Shown here: one piece after another, positions 15,025 through 23,511 of the stretch
Numbering within the stretch: the stretch's first letter is position 1
Layout: each line of letters begins with the position of its first letter
Origin: Streptomyces sp. HmicA12
GTDB taxonomy: Bacteria > Actinomycetota > Actinomycetes > Streptomycetales > Streptomycetaceae
Direction of reading: 5' to 3'
Assembly (NCBI RefSeq): GCF_000373565.1
Contig: NZ_KB891797.1
Span: forward strand, 1-64,000
Length of the DNA: 64,000 nt
The notes under the pieces: generated by a model
The model's database searches: none
Told to the model about the DNA's origin: nothing
Seen by the model: only the letters and a program-made list of their open reading frames with translations
Position numbers and translations under genes: made by a program

Positions 15025-16611
15025 TTACAGCGCCTGCGGGAAAGTGAAGAAGGCCGTCGGGTCGTACTGCTTCTTCAGCTTCGTGAGGCGGGTGGCCGCG
15101 TCGCCGTAGTAGGCCCGCTTCCAGTCCTTCAGGGTCGCGTCCGTGTAGTTCTGGTACGCCGCCCCCGACGCGTACGGGCGCATCGCGTCGTGCGTCTTCT
15201 TCAGCCAGTCGCGGGCCGTCGTGCCGGATGTGCCCGCCCGCCAGCTCACGATGTACTGCGCGAGCATCCGCGAGCGGCGGTGGACGAACGCCGTCGCCGT
15301 CGGGTCGACCCGGTTGACCGCGCCGCCCAGCGCCGTCAGGGCGACGGAGCCCGCGCCCGCCGAGACCGACTCCAGCCGGCGCAGGAGCGTGCGCACGCCC
15401 GCGTCCGAGAGGTTCTTGTCGAAGAAGTCCGAGTGCGCCGCGTACGTCTCGCGCTGCAGCGCGCCCTGCGGGGAGCGGCCGGGGGTGGCGCCCGGCAGAT
15501 GGCACTGTGCGTCGGAGGAGAAGGCGGAGCAGCCCGCGTAGATCTCCATGGCCTCTTCGTACGAGTGGCGCTTGAGGGAGACCGAGGAGGCGGAGCCCGG
15601 GCCGCCGGGGCCGTCGGCGAGGCGGTCCACCGCGTTCTGCAGCTCGGTGTACGTGCCGAGGGAGAACGCGGAGACCGAGATCGTCGGCCTGCCGCCCGCC
15701 GCGCCCGCCACGTGCAGCGACGACCAGATCTCGTCGGGCTGGTCGGGACCCCACTTCTGCCACGCCTTGAGGACCGTGGCCGCCCTCGACCAGGGCCAGG
15801 ACATGTAGGCCGACACCGCCTGCGGGGCCGGGTGGGTCCTGAAGCGGAGCTCCGTGACCACGCCGAACTGCCCGTTGCCCGCACCGCGGAGCGCCCAGAA
15901 CAGGTCCTTGTTCGTCGAGGAGTCGGCGGTCAGCTCCTTGCCGTCCGCCGTGATCAGCGTGGCCCCGGTGAGGCTGTCGCAGGTCAGGCCGTAGGCACGG
16001 GAGACCACGCCGTGGCCGCCGCCGAGGGTGAGGCCCGAGACGCCGACCGTGGGGCAGGAGCCCGCCGGGATCGTGACGCCCTTGGCGGCCAACGCCCGGT
16101 ACACGTCGATGAGTTTGGCGCCCGCGCCGACCACCGCCCCGGACCCGGAGACGCGGACCGACTTCATGCGGGAGACGTCGAGGATCAGCCGGCCGTCACC
16201 GGAGGACCAGCCCGCGTACGAGTGCCCGCCGTTGCGGATCGCGACCGGGACCTTGTGGGCGCGGGCGTACGCGAGCGCCGTGCGGACGTCGTCGGGGTGT
16301 GCCGCGTACGCGACGGCCGTCGGTTTCAGGTCGTCGTAGCGGGTGTTGTAGAGCTGGCGCGCCGCCGCCCACTGCGCCTGCCCGGGGCGGACGAGGGAGC
16401 CGTCGAGGTCCTTGGCGAGCCCGCTGAGGTCCGCCGCCGCCTTCGTGGCGGCGGAGGCGCTCGCGGTGGTGGAGCGCGCCGCGGAGGAGGCGGAGGACGG
16501 CGGTGCGGAGGCCGCGGAGTCGCCGCCCGACGATCCCGAGCACGCCGAGACCGCTCCCGCGGTGAGTGCGGCCGCCGAGGCCGCTATGAACGTACGTCGC
16601 TCCATGCCCAT
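15025..16611 (-). CDS. Tat-exported FAD-linked oxidoreductase (berberine bridge enzyme-like)
   Basis: A 528-residue secreted flavoenzyme. The N-terminus MERRTFIAASAAALTAGAVS then ACSG combines a twin-arginine signal with a lipobox-like Cys. The FAD_binding_4 domain (residues 95-260) contains RNGGHSYAGW (8-alpha-histidyl FAD linkage). It also has GSCPTVGVSGLTLGGGHG, whose Cys is at the position of the 6-S-cysteinyl bond, so the flavin may be bicovalent. The BBE domain closes the protein (YQNYTDATLKDW, ending FFTFPQAL). Relatives oxidise sugars, alkaloids or polyketides; the substrate here is unknown. Start could also be the Met two codons later. Confidence 0.9.
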   Translation of the reverse strand: MGMERRTFIAASAAALTAGAVSACSGSSGGDSAASAPPSSASSAARSTTASASAATKAAADLSGLAKDLDGSLVRPGQAQWAAARQLYNTRYDDLKPTAVAYAAHPDDVRTALAYARAHKVPVAIRNGGHSYAGWSSGDGRLILDVSRMKSVRVSGSGAVVGAGAKLIDVYRALAAKGVTIPAGSCPTVGVSGLTLGGGHGVVSRAYGLTCDSLTGATLITADGKELTADSSTNKDLFWALRGAGNGQFGVVTELRFRTHPAPQAVSAYMSWPWSRAATVLKAWQKWGPDQPDEIWSSLHVAGAAGGRPTISVSAFSLGTYTELQNAVDRLADGPGGPGSASSVSLKRHSYEEAMEIYAGCSAFSSDAQCHLPGATPGRSPQGALQRETYAAHSDFFDKNLSDAGVRTLLRRLESVSAGAGSVALTALGGAVNRVDPTATAFVHRRSRMLAQYIVSWRAGTSGTTARDWLKKTHDAMRPYASGAAYQNYTDATLKDWKRAYYGDAATRLTKLKKQYDPTAFFTFPQAL

Positions 16612-16683
16612 GCCCGACCACGCCTTTCCGTAGCTCCCGGGGTACGAGACGTGAACCGGGGGCCGTGGGTTCCCGCTACCCCG

Positions 16684-16857
16684 TCAAGCGGAGTCGACAT
16701 GCTCCTGCGCGTCCGTACGGGCCCTGCTGCGCGCCCTCCTGGCCGGTCCGCGCCAGCCGCAGGTGCAGCGGGCGAGACAGAATCTTCCCTGCTCCACGAC
16801 GGTGGTCGTGTGCGATGGGCTTTCCGGAAGCCGCTCTTCCCGCTGTTGCCGATCCAC
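16684..16857 (-). CDS. Small Cys-rich hypothetical protein
   Basis: A 57-residue frame in the 379-nt gap between the FAD oxidase and a divergent lipoprotein gene. It has a C-x3-C-x-C-G-W pattern (CLARCTCGWRGPARRAR) and a downstream His (DAQEHVD), suggesting a small metal-binding protein. About three quarters of its codons end in G or C, which supports coding, especially in the second half. The GTG start (VDRQQREER) is the best placed but its upstream Shine-Dalgarno is weak. The rest of this gap shows no gene. Function unknown. Confidence 0.5.
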   Translation of the reverse strand: MDRQQREERLPESPSHTTTVVEQGRFCLARCTCGWRGPARRARSRARTDAQEHVDSA

Positions 16858-16990
16858 GGCGACACGGTAGCGGTGCCGGGTGAACGCCTCTGTAAAGCCC
16901 CCGTTCGCGTGACGGCTGCACCTACTCGTCGTTAACCGAAGGGACAGGGGGCCGCACAACGCACAGACGGGCTTGGGGGTAGAACAAGCG

Positions 16991-17839
16991 ATGGTGGTGC
17001 AGCAGCACGGGCACTCGGCAAGGAGAGCGGCGGCAGCGGCCGTCGCCCTGGCGGGCGTCGTGACAGGTGCGGCCGGATGCGGCGGAGGCGCCGAGGCCGG
17101 GGACCGGAACGGGGATCCGGCCACGGCCGTGCGCGACGCTCCCGACCGGCTGATCCGCGAGGGCAGTTCCGAGGCGCGTACGTCGATGCAGATGGCCAGC
17201 GGTGGAACCCGGGTCACCATCCGGGGCGAGGGCGTCTACGACTACCGGGCCGGGCTCGGACAGCTGCGGGTGCAGCTGCCGCAGGACGCCGCCGGCGCCC
17301 AGGAGCACCGGCCGATCACCGAACTCCTCGCGCCCGGCGCCCTCTACATGAAGAACCGGGGCGCGGGCGTGCCCGACGACAAGTGGGTGCGGGTCGACAC
17401 CACGACCCTGAACGACGGCAACCTCGTCACCGGCGGCGCGACCGATCCGCTGGCCGCCGCCGAACTGCTGCGCGGGGCGCGCGAGGTGACGTACGGGGGC
17501 GAGAGCGACGTCGCCGGGGTGCCGACCCGGCACTACAAGGGGAACGTCGACCTGGGCGCCGCCGCGAAGGCCGCGTCCAAGGGGAACCGGCGGGCGCTGG
17601 CCGCCGCGGCGAAAGGGTTCGGCACCTCGCCCGTGCCGTTCGACGTGTACCTCGACGACGACGGCCTGATCCGCAGGATCACCCTCCGCTTCAGCTTCTC
17701 CGACGATCAGCGGGGCGGGCAGCGGAAGAAGAACGTGGCCGTCGCCTCGACGACGCTGCTGCACGGGTTCGGGAAGCCCGCGAAGGTCCGGCTCCCGGAC
17801 AAGAAGGACATCTTCGCGGGGCAGGTCGCCGAGAAGTAG
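16991..17839 (+). CDS. Secreted lipoprotein, LppX/LprG-like fold
   Basis: A 282-residue lipoprotein. The signal is RRAAAAAVALAGVVTG followed by the lipobox AAGC, giving a mature N-terminal Cys at about residue 30. The mature part is a beta-rich domain with repeats of the form TSMQMASGGTRVTIRG, GALYMKNRG and FDVYLDDDGLIRRI, as in the LppX/LprAFG family and other actinobacterial cell-envelope lipoproteins. A role in carrying a lipid or sensing at the membrane is possible but not shown. I chose ATG at 16991 because the n-region and signal follow at normal distance. Confidence 0.85.
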   Translation: MVVQQHGHSARRAAAAAVALAGVVTGAAGCGGGAEAGDRNGDPATAVRDAPDRLIREGSSEARTSMQMASGGTRVTIRGEGVYDYRAGLGQLRVQLPQDAAGAQEHRPITELLAPGALYMKNRGAGVPDDKWVRVDTTTLNDGNLVTGGATDPLAAAELLRGAREVTYGGESDVAGVPTRHYKGNVDLGAAAKAASKGNRRALAAAAKGFGTSPVPFDVYLDDDGLIRRITLRFSFSDDQRGGQRKKNVAVASTTLLHGFGKPAKVRLPDKKDIFAGQVAEK

Positions 17840-17935
17840 GGGGCCGGAAATGGTTCTTCCGTGCCATGCGCCGGGCGTGAGCGGCTGCCTACTCTAGGAA
17901 GCCGACTCCATGGAGTCGCAACCGCGGAAGGGGTG

Positions 17936-18121
17936 ATGCACGTGGCTCCGCTGGGCGGTACGGCTGTTCAGGACCACGTCGCCCTCGCCGAGATCGAGCT
18001 CTGCGGTGAGTTGATCATCGCGGCGTCCGCCGTCTCCGAGGGACGGCTCAGCGCAGGCCGGATCGACGAGGTGCTGCGGGTCGCCGAGGCGCTGCCCGAC
18101 GACCCGGACGACCAGCACTGA
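17936..18121 (+). CDS. Small conserved-type hypothetical protein
   Basis: A 61-residue acidic, helical protein (VALAEIELCGELIIAASAVSE, then RIDEVLRVAEALPDDPDDQH). A ribosome binding site GGAAGGGG lies about 4 nt before the ATG. Third-position GC is high throughout. No domain is recognised. It stands alone between the lipoprotein gene and the convergent csoR, from which it is separated by a strong palindrome. It could be a small regulator or adaptor; nothing in the sequence says which. Confidence 0.75.
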   Translation: MHVAPLGGTAVQDHVALAEIELCGELIIAASAVSEGRLSAGRIDEVLRVAEALPDDPDDQH

Positions 18122-18133
18122 TGGGTATCGGCG

Positions 18134-18161
18134 TGTGCGACGGCCCGCGGGCCGTCGCACA
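18134..18161. terminator. Bidirectional terminator between small ORF and csoR
   Basis: A perfect 28-bp palindrome whose arms are TGTGCGACGGCCCG and CGGGCCGTCGCACA with no loop. It forms a very stable GC stem without a U tract, as is usual for Streptomyces, and lies 12 nt past one stop codon and 2 nt past the other. Confidence 0.85.
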
Positions 18162-18163
18162 TG

Positions 18164-18532
18164 TCACGTCCGCAGCAGGCGCGCGATCGCCTTCGTGGCT
18201 TCCTCGACCTTGGCGTCGATCTCGTCGCCGCCCTTGAGCGCGGCGTCCGCCACGCAGTGCCGCAGGTGCTCCTCCAGGAGCTGCAGCGCGAACGACTGCA
18301 GGGCCTTCGTGGAGGCGGACACCTGGGTGAGTATGTCGATGCAGTAGACGTCCTCGTCCACCATCCGCTGCAGCCCGCGGATCTGGCCCTCGATCCGGCG
18401 CAGGCGCTTGAGGTGTTCGTCCTTCTGGTGGTGGTAGCCGTGGATGCCCCGGTCGTGGTCGGTCACGATCTCGGCCGTGGGCTCTGCTTCGGTCGCGGTC
18501 TGTGCCGCGGTCCGCGTCGCGTCCGTGGTCAT
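18164..18532 (-). CDS. csoR: Copper-sensing transcriptional repressor CsoR
   Basis: A 122-residue all-helical repressor of the CsoR/RcnR (DUF156) family. Core residues 38-60 read DEHLKRLRRIEGQIRGLQRMV. The Cu(I) ligand set Cys-His-Cys is intact at residues 64, 89 and 93 (VYCIDILTQ and EEHLRHC). The protein has a longer His-containing N-terminus, as in Streptomyces CsoR. CsoR binds copper in the cytosol and releases copper-efflux promoters. No copZ/copA gene lies in this window, so it acts on distant operons and, from the palindrome upstream, on itself. Confidence 0.93.
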   Translation of the reverse strand: MTTDATRTAAQTATEAEPTAEIVTDHDRGIHGYHHQKDEHLKRLRRIEGQIRGLQRMVDEDVYCIDILTQVSASTKALQSFALQLLEEHLRHCVADAALKGGDEIDAKVEEATKAIARLLRT

Positions 18533-18560
18533 CGTGTCCGACCTCCCGTTGTCCTGCGTC

Positions 18561-18583
18561 CATATACCCCCGGTGGGTATATG
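18561..18583. promoter_or_regulatory. CsoR operator (autoregulatory)
   Basis: An inverted repeat CATATACCC-N5-GGGTATATG, whose spacer CCGGT extends a C/G tract. CsoR sites in Streptomyces are A/T-flanked ATACCC...GGGTAT palindromes of this kind. It starts 28 nt upstream of the csoR ATG and overlaps the likely -10 region. Confidence 0.82.
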
Positions 18584-18735
18584 GTACCGGATTTTCCGCG
18601 TCCCCGGCCGGTACGCGGGACCCAGTGCTGATCACTGTGCCTGATGGGCGACACTGGGGGAACGCCGGTTAGCCGTGGCCGGATGATGCGCCTAGCATCA
18701 GCCTGACCCAATCCAGAGCACCCCGAGGACCCCAC

Positions 18736-19356
18736 GTGCGCTTTCGTCTGACCCCCAGGGAGACGAGCTTCTACGACATGTTCGCCGCATCCGCGGACAA
18801 CATCGTCACGGGCTCGAAGCTCCTGATGGAACTGCTCGGGGCGGATTCCTCCGCCCGGGCCGAGATCGCGGAGCGGATGCGGGCAGCCGAACACGCCGGT
18901 GACGACGCCACCCACGCGATCTTCCACCAGCTGAACTCCTCGTTCATCACGCCGTTCGACCGCGAGGACATCTACAACCTCGCGTCGTCCCTCGACGACA
19001 TCATGGACTTCATGGAGGAGGCCGTCGACCTGGTCGTCCTGTACCAGGTCGAGGAACTCCCCAAGGGTGTCGAGCAGCAGATCGAGGTCCTGGCCAGGGC
19101 GGCCGAGCTGACCGCCGAGGCCATGCCCAGTCTGCGGACGATGGACAACCTCACCGAGTACTGGATCGAGGTCAACCGTCTCGAGAACCAGGCCGACCAG
19201 ATCCACCGCAAGCTTCTGGCCACGCTCTTCAACGGCAAGTACGACGCCATCGAGGTGCTCAAGCTGAAGCAGATCGTGGATGTGCTGGAAGAGGCCGCCG
19301 ACGCGTTCGAGCACGTCGCTAACACGGTGGAGACCATCGCCGTGAAGGAGTCCTGA
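18736..19356 (+). CDS. DUF47 PhoU-like accessory protein of the Pit transporter
   Basis: A 206-residue all-helical protein of the DUF47 (PhoU-related) family. It begins MRFRLTPRETSFYDMFAAS and contains the repeated metal-binding pattern ERMRAAEHAGDDATH and FDREDIYNLASSLDDIMDF. DUF47 genes are typically paired with Pit transporters, as here, where pit starts 9 nt later, and probably modulate its activity. The start is a GTG. No PHO box was seen upstream. Confidence 0.92.
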   Translation: MRFRLTPRETSFYDMFAASADNIVTGSKLLMELLGADSSARAEIAERMRAAEHAGDDATHAIFHQLNSSFITPFDREDIYNLASSLDDIMDFMEEAVDLVVLYQVEELPKGVEQQIEVLARAAELTAEAMPSLRTMDNLTEYWIEVNRLENQADQIHRKLLATLFNGKYDAIEVLKLKQIVDVLEEAADAFEHVANTVETIAVKES

Positions 19357-19365
19357 GGCCGGCTC

Positions 19366-20364
19366 ATGGACACCTTCTCCCTGATCGTGACGATCGGCGT
19401 CGCGCTCGGATTCACGTACACGAATGGCTTTCACGACTCTGCGAACGCCATCGCCACTTCCGTTTCCACCCGTGCGCTGACGCCTCGCGCGGCGCTCGCC
19501 ATGGCCGCCGTCATGAACCTCGCCGGCGCCTTTCTCGGCAGCGGTGTCGCCAAGACGGTGAGTGAGGGGATCATCGCGACCCCCGAGGGCGACAAGGGCA
19601 TGGGCATTCTGTTCGCGGCCCTCGCCGGCGCCATCGTGTGGAACCTCATCACCTGGTACTTCGGGCTTCCCTCGTCCTCCTCGCACGCCCTGTTCGGTGG
19701 AATGGTGGGTGCCGCCCTCGCGGGCGGGACCACCGTCTACTGGTCCGGGGTGTGGGAGAAGATCGTCATCCCGATGTTCACCTCGCCGGTGATCGGTCTC
19801 GTCGTCGGTTACCTGGTGATGACCGCCATCATGTGGCTCTTCCGGCGCTCCAACCCGCACAAGGCCAAGCGCGGATTCCGTATCGCGCAGACGGTCTCGG
19901 CGGCCGGCATGGCGCTCGGCCACGGTCTCCAGGACGCGCAGAAGACCATGGGCATCGTGGTCATGGCGCTGGTCATCGGCGGCCACGAGACGTTCGAGGA
20001 CCCGATTCCGGTCTGGGTCAAGATCGTGTGTGCCGTGATGCTGTCGCTCGGTACGTACGCGGGTGGCTGGCGCATCATGCGCACGCTCGGCCGCAAGATC
20101 ATCGAGCTGGACCCGCCGCAGGGTTTCGCCGCCGAGACCACGGGTGCCTCGATCATGTTCGGCTCGGCGTTCCTGTTCCACGCGCCGATCTCCACGACGC
20201 ACGTCATCACGTCGGCGATCATGGGTGTCGGTGCGACGAAGCGCGTGAACGCGGTGCGGTGGGGTGTCGCCAAGAACATCGTCATCGGGTGGTTCATCAC
20301 GATGCCGGCGGCGGCGCTGGTCGCCGCCGCGTCGTACGGGATCGTCTGGCTGGCGTTCGGCTGA
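19366..20364 (+). CDS. pit: Low-affinity inorganic phosphate transporter (PiT family)
   Basis: A 332-residue membrane protein with about ten TM segments. The PiT signature occurs twice: near the N-terminus as TNGFHDSANAIATSVSTRAL and again near residue 265 as FLFHAPISTTHVITSAIMGVG. Such carriers take up metal-phosphate complexes with protons. It is in an operon with the DUF47 gene and converges on pstB, giving low- and high-affinity phosphate systems side by side. A strong palindromic terminator follows. Confidence 0.94.
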   Translation: MDTFSLIVTIGVALGFTYTNGFHDSANAIATSVSTRALTPRAALAMAAVMNLAGAFLGSGVAKTVSEGIIATPEGDKGMGILFAALAGAIVWNLITWYFGLPSSSSHALFGGMVGAALAGGTTVYWSGVWEKIVIPMFTSPVIGLVVGYLVMTAIMWLFRRSNPHKAKRGFRIAQTVSAAGMALGHGLQDAQKTMGIVVMALVIGGHETFEDPIPVWVKIVCAVMLSLGTYAGGWRIMRTLGRKIIELDPPQGFAAETTGASIMFGSAFLFHAPISTTHVITSAIMGVGATKRVNAVRWGVAKNIVIGWFITMPAAALVAAASYGIVWLAFG

Positions 20365-20383
20365 CCGTTCGGTGGGGGCCGAG

Positions 20384-20405
20384 CGCTCAGTTCCCCGCGC
20401 CCCCA
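20384..20405. repeat. Dispersed GC-rich intergenic repeat, copy B (partial)
   Basis: GCGCTCAGTTCCCCGCGCCC followed by CC: the core CAGTTCCCCGCGCCCC of the dispersed repeat without the usual hairpin-closing GGGGCG. It lies between the pit stop codon and the terminator. Confidence 0.6.
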
Positions 20406-20410
20406 AGATC

Positions 20411-20442
20411 GAAGACCCGCCCCCGTACGGGGGCGGGTCTTC
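20411..20442. terminator. Bidirectional terminator between pit and pstB
   Basis: A perfect inverted repeat with 14-bp arms (GAAGACCCGCCCCC and its complement) around a GTAC centre. It is followed on the plus strand by TCTCTTTC, a pyrimidine-rich tail. It separates the convergent pit and pst operons. Confidence 0.9.
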
Positions 20443-20496
20443 TCTCTTTCCTCGTGGCGGCACCGCCATGCAGCGCCACGAGGGGAACGGGTGGGC

Positions 20497-21273
20497 CTAG
20501 CCGAAGCGGCCCGAGATGTAGTCCTCCGTGGCCTGGACCGACGGGTTGGAGAAGATGCGTTCCGTCTCGTCGATCTCGATGAGCTTGCCGGGCTGGCCGA
20601 CGGCCGCCAGGTTGAAGAACGCGGTGCGGTCCGAGACGCGGGCCGCCTGCTGCATGTTGTGCGTCACGATGACGATCGTGAAGCGCTCCTTCAGCTCCCC
20701 GATCAGGTCCTCGATGGCGAGGGTGGAGATCGGGTCGAGGGCCGAGCAGGGCTCGTCCATGAGGAGGACCTGGGGCTCGACCGCGATCGCGCGGGCGATG
20801 CACAGGCGCTGCTGCTGGCCGCCGGAGAGGCCCGAGCCGGGCTTGTTCAGGCGGTCCTTGACCTCGTTCCAGAGGTTGGCGCCCTTCAGGGACTTCTCGA
20901 CGACGTCGCTGAGTTCGGACTTCTTGTAGCTGCCGTTGAGCTTCAGGCCCGCCGCGACGTTGTCGAAGATCGACATCGTGGGGAAGGGGTTGGGGCGCTG
21001 GAAGACCATGCCGACGGTGCGGCGCACGGCGACCGGGTCGATGTGGGAGCCGTACAGGTCCTCGTCGTCCAGGAGCACCTTGCCCTCTACGCGGCCGCCG
21101 GGGGTCACCTCGTGCATGCGGTTGAGGGTGCGCAGGAAGGTCGACTTGCCGCAGCCGGAGGGGCCGATGAAGGCCGTCACCGAGCGGGGCTCGACCGTCA
21201 TGGAGATGTCTTCGATCGCCTTGTGGGAGCTGTAGTAGGCGGTGAGTCCGCTTACGTCGATTCGCTTGGCCAT
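20497..21273 (-). CDS. pstB: Phosphate ABC transporter ATP-binding protein PstB
   Basis: A 258-residue ABC ATPase. Walker A is GPSGCGKST at about residues 37-45, the Q-loop follows, the signature is [13 protein letters not shown] and Walker B is [13 protein letters not shown]. The length is normal for PstB. It energises high-affinity phosphate import through PstC-PstA. It is the last gene of pstSCAB, 48 nt after pstA. Confidence 0.97.
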   Translation of the reverse strand: MAKRIDVSGLTAYYSSHKAIEDISMTVEPRSVTAFIGPSGCGKSTFLRTLNRMHEVTPGGRVEGKVLLDDEDLYGSHIDPVAVRRTVGMVFQRPNPFPTMSIFDNVAAGLKLNGSYKKSELSDVVEKSLKGANLWNEVKDRLNKPGSGLSGGQQQRLCIARAIAVEPQVLLMDEPCSALDPISTLAIEDLIGELKERFTIVIVTHNMQQAARVSDRTAFFNLAAVGQPGKLIEIDETERIFSNPSVQATEDYISGRFG

Positions 21274-21321
21274 GGGAGTTACTTCGCTTCCGAGAGTTCG
21301 AGTCGCTGAGTCACAGCCGCG

Positions 21322-22395
21322 TCAGCGGCCCGTCTTCGGGGCTTTCCAGCGGGCGATGCCGCGGGCCACGAGGTTGAGGATCATGATGAAGGCGATCAGC
21401 ACGAGGGCCGCGGCCCAGGCCCGGTCGTACGCGGCCGGGCTGCCGGCGCTCTTCGCGTACTGCTCGTAGATGTAGAGCGGCAGCGAGGCCTGGGGGCCGT
21501 CGAACGGGTTCGTGTTGATCAGCGGGTTGCCGAAGACCAGCAGCAGGACCGGGGCCGTCTCGCCCGCGATGCGGGCGACCGCCAGCATCACGCCGGTCAT
21601 GATGCCGCCGATCGACGTCGGCAGGACGACCTTGAGGATCGTGCGCCACTTCGGGATGCCGAGGGCCAGGGACGCCTCGCGCAGCTCGTTCGGGACGAGC
21701 TTGAGCATCTCCTCGGTGGAGCGGACCACGACCGGGATCATCAGAATGGCCAGGGCCATCGCGCCGGCGAAGCCGGAGTAGCCGAAGCCGAGGATCAGGA
21801 TCCAGAAGGAGAGGATGAACAGGCCCGCGACGATGGACGGGATGCCCGTCATGACGTCGACGAAGAACGTGACGGCCTTGGCCAGTTTCCCGCGGCCGTA
21901 CTCGACCAGGTAGATCGCCGTCAGCAGGCCGATCGGGACCGAGATCAGGGTGGCGATGCCCACCTGTTCCAGGGTGCCGATGAGGGCGTGGTAGATGCCG
22001 CCGCCCGTCTGGGAGCTGGTGACGAAGCCCATCGAGTGGGTCAGGAAGTACGGGTCGAGGACCTTGATGCCGCGCTTGACCGTCTCGTAGACGAGGGAGG
22101 CGAGCGGCAGCACGGCCAGCACGAAGGCGACCCAGACGACGCTGGTCGCGACCCGGTCCTTGGCCTGGCGGCTGCCCTCGACCTTCGCGGCGATCCCGTA
22201 GGTGCCGAGGACGAAGAACAGGGCGGCGAGCAGGCCCCACTGGATCCGGCTGGACAGTCCCGCGCCCAGGCCGATGGCGCAGCCGATCGCGATGGAGCCG
22301 ATCGCGATGGCCCAGGGGGACCAGCGGGGCAGGCGCGCGGCGCGCAGGGAGGAGGGGCGCTGGGCGGGGGGCCGGCTGTTCAGGGTGTGGCTCAT
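21322..22395 (-). CDS. pstA: Phosphate ABC transporter permease PstA
   Basis: A 357-residue permease. About 100 N-terminal residues with extra hydrophobic segments precede the BPD_transp_1 domain. The EAA-like loop is ELREASLALGIPKWRTILKVV, and FDVMTGIPSIVAGLF is typical of PstA. Its ATG overlaps the pstC stop (ATGA), so the two permease subunits are made together. It sits in the cytoplasmic membrane. Confidence 0.96.
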   Translation of the reverse strand: MSHTLNSRPPAQRPSSLRAARLPRWSPWAIAIGSIAIGCAIGLGAGLSSRIQWGLLAALFFVLGTYGIAAKVEGSRQAKDRVATSVVWVAFVLAVLPLASLVYETVKRGIKVLDPYFLTHSMGFVTSSQTGGGIYHALIGTLEQVGIATLISVPIGLLTAIYLVEYGRGKLAKAVTFFVDVMTGIPSIVAGLFILSFWILILGFGYSGFAGAMALAILMIPVVVRSTEEMLKLVPNELREASLALGIPKWRTILKVVLPTSIGGIMTGVMLAVARIAGETAPVLLLVFGNPLINTNPFDGPQASLPLYIYEQYAKSAGSPAAYDRAWAAALVLIAFIMILNLVARGIARWKAPKTGR

Positions 22396-23399
22396 GCGTT
22401 GGCCCCCGAGTACTCCTTGCGGCGGGCGATGATCAGACGGGCGGCGCCGTTCACGATCAGCGTGATGACGAAGAGGACCAGGCCGGAGGCGATGAGGGCG
22501 TCCCGCCCGTTGTCGTTGGCCTCGGCGAACTTGGCCGCGATGTTCTGCGCGAACGTGCCGCCGCCCGGGTCGAGCAGGCTGGCGTGGATCAGGAAGTCGG
22601 GGGAGAGGACCGTGGCGACGGCCATCGTCTCGCCGAGGGCGCGGCCGAGGCCGAGCATCGAGGCCGAGATCACGCCGGAGCGGCCGAAGGGGATCACCGA
22701 CATGCGGATGACCTCCCAGCGGGTGGCGCCGAGCGCGAGGGCCGCCTCCTGGTGCATCAGGGGGGCCTGCTTGAAGACCTCGCGGGAGACGTTCGTGATG
22801 ATCGGCAGGATCATGATGGCGAGCAGGATGCCGACGGTGAGCAGGGAGCGCGGGGCGCCGCCCTGCCAGGCGAAGATGCCGGTCCAGCCGAAGTAGTCGT
22901 CGAGCCAGCCGAACATGCCTTCCAGGTGCGGTACCAGGAAGAGGGCGCCCCACAGGCCGTAGACGATGGAGGGCACGGCGGCCAGCAGGTCGATGACGTA
23001 GGCGATGGGGCCGCTCAGCTTCTTCGGCGCGTAGTGCGTCAGGAAGAGCGCGATGCCGACGGCCACCGGGACCGCGATCAGCATGGCGATGACCGACGTG
23101 ACGACGGTGCCGAAGGCGAGCACGGCGATGCCGAAGACGGGCGGTTCCGCGGTCGCGTTCCACTCGAAGGTCGTGAGGAAGTTGCCGTCGTTCTTCGGCA
23201 GGACGAGGGCGGCGCGGTAGGTCAGGAAGACCGCGATCGCGGCCATGACCGCCAGGAGCAGGATGCCGGCGCCGCGGGAGAGGCCGAGGAAGATCCGGTC
23301 TCCGGGGCGGGTGGCGCCGCGGGCGGCGCGCTTCTGCTCGGCTGGTGAGGGTCGGTCTGCGGGCGCCGGTGGCGCGGGTGCTTGCGTGGATATGTCCAT
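22392..23399 (-). CDS. pstC: Phosphate ABC transporter permease PstC
   Basis: A 335-residue permease with six core TM segments and the EAA loop QEAALALGATRWEVIRMSVIP. Start MDISTQAP is preferred over an ATG 12 codons upstream because GGAG lies 7 nt before it. The 112-nt gap to pstS contains a very stable hairpin that could limit read-through into pstCAB. The stop overlaps the pstA start. Confidence 0.96.
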   Translation of the reverse strand: MDISTQAPAPPAPADRPSPAEQKRAARGATRPGDRIFLGLSRGAGILLLAVMAAIAVFLTYRAALVLPKNDGNFLTTFEWNATAEPPVFGIAVLAFGTVVTSVIAMLIAVPVAVGIALFLTHYAPKKLSGPIAYVIDLLAAVPSIVYGLWGALFLVPHLEGMFGWLDDYFGWTGIFAWQGGAPRSLLTVGILLAIMILPIITNVSREVFKQAPLMHQEAALALGATRWEVIRMSVIPFGRSGVISASMLGLGRALGETMAVATVLSPDFLIHASLLDPGGGTFAQNIAAKFAEANDNGRDALIASGLVLFVITLIVNGAARLIIARRKEYSGANA

Positions 23400-23472
23400 G
23401 GGGTTCTCCGGTCTGCGAAGTTCCGCACCCGGCAAGGGGTCCGCGGTCCTTCTGGCGGCGGTGCACCGGACG

Positions 23473-23506
23473 GTGCGGGCCGCCCCGCGGTGGGGGCGGC
23501 CCGCAC
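23473..23506 (-). terminator. Hairpin in the pstS-pstC intergenic region (partial terminator or mRNA stabiliser)
   Basis: A perfect 14-bp stem (GTGCGGGCCGCCCC with its complement) and a 6-nt loop GCGGTG, beginning 6 nt after the pstS stop codon. There is no U tract. In binding-protein transporters such hairpins commonly keep the upstream solute-binding protein message more abundant than the permease message. Confidence 0.75.
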
Positions 23507-23511
23507 GCGGG

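Noticed and set aside
18529-20469. A 646-codon minus-strand frame opposite the DUF47 and pit genes
   Set aside because: It has no domain and runs through both the csoR operator and the pit-pstB terminator.
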